From assembly GCA_031271875.1 (NCBI GenBank), contig JAISVD010000182.1, positions 1-8,099 on the forward strand: a stretch of DNA of 8,099 bases. The letters run 5' to 3'. The position numbers and the translations under genes are program-made. Shown here in pieces: positions 6,836-8,099 of the stretch (position 1 is its first letter; every line of letters starts with the position of its first letter). The DNA comes from Spirochaetaceae bacterium. GTDB taxonomy: Bacteria; Spirochaetota; Spirochaetia; Treponematales; Treponemataceae. The notes beneath the pieces were generated by a model. The model saw only the letters and a list, made by a program, of their open reading frames with translations. It ran no database searches and was not told the origin of the DNA.

Positions 6836-6853
6836 ATTCCCGATCAGGGAATA
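6835..6853 (+). promoter_or_regulatory. Inverted repeat over the asnA start point, probable operator
   Basis: TATTCCCGATCAGGGAATA consists of two perfect 7-base arms around a 5-base centre (GATCA). It covers the end of the -10 box and the predicted transcription start, the classic place for a repressor to block RNA polymerase. The regulator is unknown; AsnC-type control of asnA is known in enteric bacteria, but I cannot match this site to AsnC. As RNA the same arms could also form a hairpin. Confidence 0.5.
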
Positions 6854-6863
6854 CTTCCCCTGA
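6844..6863 (+). other. Alternative hairpin in the asnA leader
   Basis: TCAGGGAA (6844-6851) can pair with TTCCCCTGA (6855-6863), an 8-base-pair stem with one bulged C and a three-base loop (TAC). It uses the same GGGAA bases as the right arm of the inverted repeat at 6835-6853, so the two structures exclude each other. It ends just before the asnA ribosome binding site at 6871-6877. No T-run follows. Confidence 0.35.
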
Positions 6864-6881
6864 ATTATCGAGGAAGGTATA

Positions 6882-7934
6882 ATGTCACATCTGTATATTC
6901 CGGAAAACTATACACCCCTGCTGTCCCTCAGGGAGACGGAGCACGCTATTGTCCTTATCAAGGATTTTTTCCAGATGGCCCTCTCTACGGAGCTCAACCT
7001 CACAAGGGTCACCGCTCCCCTTTTTGTTCCCCAGGGCACGGGACTCAACGATGATCTCAACGGGGTTGAACGGGCCGTCACCTTTCCCGTCAGGGACATG
7101 GGCGAACAAAAGATGGAGATCGTCCACTCCCTGGCAAAATGGAAGCGGGTAAAAATCACCGATATGGAACTTCCCAGAGGCTTCGGCATCTATACCGACA
7201 TGAACGCGATCCGGGCGGACGAGGAACTCGATAACATCCATTCGCTGTATGTTGATCAGTGGGACTGGGAGATGGTCATCGGGGAAGAAGACAGACAGAC
7301 TGATCTGCTCAAGGATATTGTGCGGAAAATATACCGCTGTCTCAAACGGACCGAATTCTACCTATATGACAGATACCCCGCAATCGTTCCGGTTCTCCCC
7401 GAAGAGATCACCTTTATCCATGCCGAAGAGCTGCTGGAAAAATATCCCGGCGATCCTAATCGCCCTCTCTCTCCGAGGGAGCGGGAGACAGCCGCCGCCA
7501 GAGAGTACGGCGCCATTTTCATCATCGGTATCGGCGCGCCCCTTTCGGACGGGGAACCCCACGACGGACGCGCCCCGGACTACGACGACTGGATAACCGA
7601 AACAGCGGACGGGCGGCGGGGCCTCAACGGAGACCTCATCGTCTGGAACAGCGTACTCAACTCTTCGCTTGAACTCTCTTCGATGGGTATCCGGGTCTCC
7701 CCCGCTTCCCTGCGGCGGCAGCTGGATATGCGGAGCTGCCCTGAGCGGAGCGCGCTCCAGTTTCATTCAAAGCTGCTTAATGGTGAACTTGCCTGCTCCA
7801 TCGGCGGGGGAATCGGACAGTCGCGGCTCTGCATGTATTTTCTCCGCAAAGTCCATATCGGAGAGACCCAGGTGAGCAGCTGGCCTGAGGAGATGAAAAG
7901 AGCGTGCAGGGAAGCGGGTATTCCGCTGCTGTAA
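6882..7934 (+). CDS. asnA: Aspartate-ammonia ligase (ammonia-dependent asparagine synthetase A)
   Basis: This 350-residue enzyme (E. coli AsnA is 330) makes L-asparagine from L-aspartate, ammonia and ATP, releasing AMP and pyrophosphate, in the cytoplasm. It has the class II aminoacyl-tRNA synthetase-like fold. Family blocks are clear: GTGLNDDLNGVERAV near the start, VHSLAKWKRV with HSLAKWKR at residues 82-89, GIYTDMNAIRADE, HSLYVDQWDWE, RAPDYDDW (230-237), GLNGDLIVWN, ELSSMGIRV, and the C-terminal ATP-site block GGGIGQSR (308-315). The ATG at 6882 is preceded by AGGAAGG (6871-6877). A good promoter and an operator-like inverted repeat lie just upstream, so expression is probably regulated, plausibly by asparagine or nitrogen supply (inference). 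The stop codon overlaps the start of the next gene (TAATG), which indicates an operon. All family blocks I know are intact, so the enzyme should be active. Confidence 0.97.
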   Translation: MSHLYIPENYTPLLSLRETEHAIVLIKDFFQMALSTELNLTRVTAPLFVPQGTGLNDDLNGVERAVTFPVRDMGEQKMEIVHSLAKWKRVKITDMELPRGFGIYTDMNAIRADEELDNIHSLYVDQWDWEMVIGEEDRQTDLLKDIVRKIYRCLKRTEFYLYDRYPAIVPVLPEEITFIHAEELLEKYPGDPNRPLSPRERETAAAREYGAIFIIGIGAPLSDGEPHDGRAPDYDDWITETADGRRGLNGDLIVWNSVLNSSLELSSMGIRVSPASLRRQLDMRSCPERSALQFHSKLLNGELACSIGGGIGQSRLCMYFLRKVHIGETQVSSWPEEMKRACREAGIPLL

Positions 7935-8099
7935 TGAGACCTGTGCAAAACGCTCCCCCTTCCCGGAAAAATTCCCGGAGCTCTGTCCCCGTCCCCGGCA
8001 GATACATTGTCATCTGTACTATCCTGGCGGAAACAAGTCCTCAGGCGGTTCCCCTCGGAGCGGCCTGTATCGTTTCGGCGCTCCGGCGGGAGGGTTTCC
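7934..8099 (+). CDS. B12-binding-domain radical SAM protein, N-terminal fragment (cut by the window end)
   Basis: Fifty-five residues are visible before the window ends. The ATG at 7934 shares one base with the asnA stop (TAATG), so translation is likely coupled; there is no strong Shine-Dalgarno. After a basic, Pro/Ser-rich leader of about 22 residues comes RYIVICTILAETSPQAVPLG and then AACIVSALRREGF. This is the usual opening of the cobalamin-binding Rossmann-like domain found before a radical SAM domain (first beta strand, a loop, then PLGxxxIxxALRxxG). The CxxxCxxC iron-sulfur motif that would prove the assignment lies beyond the window. Its substrate is unknown, and a link with asparagine metabolism is not implied by family. 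The operon position is the only contextual clue. Confidence 0.65.
   Translation, partial: MRPVQNAPPSRKNSRSSVPVPGRYIVICTILAETSPQAVPLGAACIVSALRREGF

Noticed and set aside
6878..6883. Perfect TATAAT overlapping the asnA start codon
   Set aside because: Transcription from it would begin inside the gene. It is explained by the ribosome-binding-site-to-ATG junction, and a better promoter lies at 6807-6835.
7362..7766. Open frame on the minus strand inside asnA
   Set aside because: It is a shadow of the conserved asnA coding sequence, with no ribosome binding site and no recognisable domain.
7960..7979. Direct repeat TTCCCGGA twice at a 12-base period
   Set aside because: It lies in the coding start of the radical SAM gene and simply encodes two Ser-Arg pairs.
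1..8099. Defence island, prophage, transposon or CRISPR
   Set aside because: No transposase, integrase, Cas, nuclease or toxin-antitoxin gene, and no spaced repeats, were seen. The two-component genes look compositionally foreign but carry no mobility marks in this window.

Overview
The window is a compact stretch of bacterial chromosome with six complete genes, two genes cut by the window edges, and short intergenic gaps (none above 150 bases). No rRNA, tRNA, CRISPR array, insertion sequence or phage gene was seen. Taxonomy cannot be settled from this sequence. The mix (about 50% G+C overall, ammonia-dependent AsnA next to a B12-binding radical SAM gene, an exported lipase-like protein, a REC-HPt relay) reminds me of a host-associated spirochaete of the Treponema type, but that is a low-confidence impression.

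Region 1 (1-1588, + strand) is the end of a two-component phosphorelay. It holds the C-terminal part of a receiver plus histidine-phosphotransfer (HPt) protein, probably a hybrid histidine kinase. A tandem-receiver response regulator with no DNA-binding domain follows 12 bases later. The regulator's first receiver looks degenerate and its second keeps all phosphorylation residues. This region, above all the second gene, is clearly more A/T-rich than what follows.

Region 2 (1636-4608, + strand) is housekeeping: a full-length RecQ DNA helicase (helicase, zinc/RQC and HRDC domains) and then a CorA-type divalent-metal channel. CorA has its own possible -10 box and leader hairpin in an 84-base gap.

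Region 3 (4678-6684, - strand) holds a RarD-type EamA permease and, upstream of it, a secreted alpha/beta-hydrolase-like protein. The catalytic serine and histidine of the latter appear to be missing. An intrinsic terminator overlaps the end of the hydrolase-like gene, so the two are probably separate units. rarD converges on corA.

Region 4 (6739-8099, + strand) starts with a divergent intergenic region of 143 bases. It has a good sigma70-type promoter for asnA, with a 19-base inverted repeat over the -10/+1 region that looks like an operator. asnA (ammonia-dependent asparagine synthetase) follows and overlaps by one base the start of a B12-binding radical SAM protein that runs off the window.

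I found no convincing undescribed multi-gene system. The points best worth a second look are the serine-less secreted hydrolase homologue, the asnA operator/leader structure, the pseudo-receiver of the response regulator, and the composition break just before recQ.
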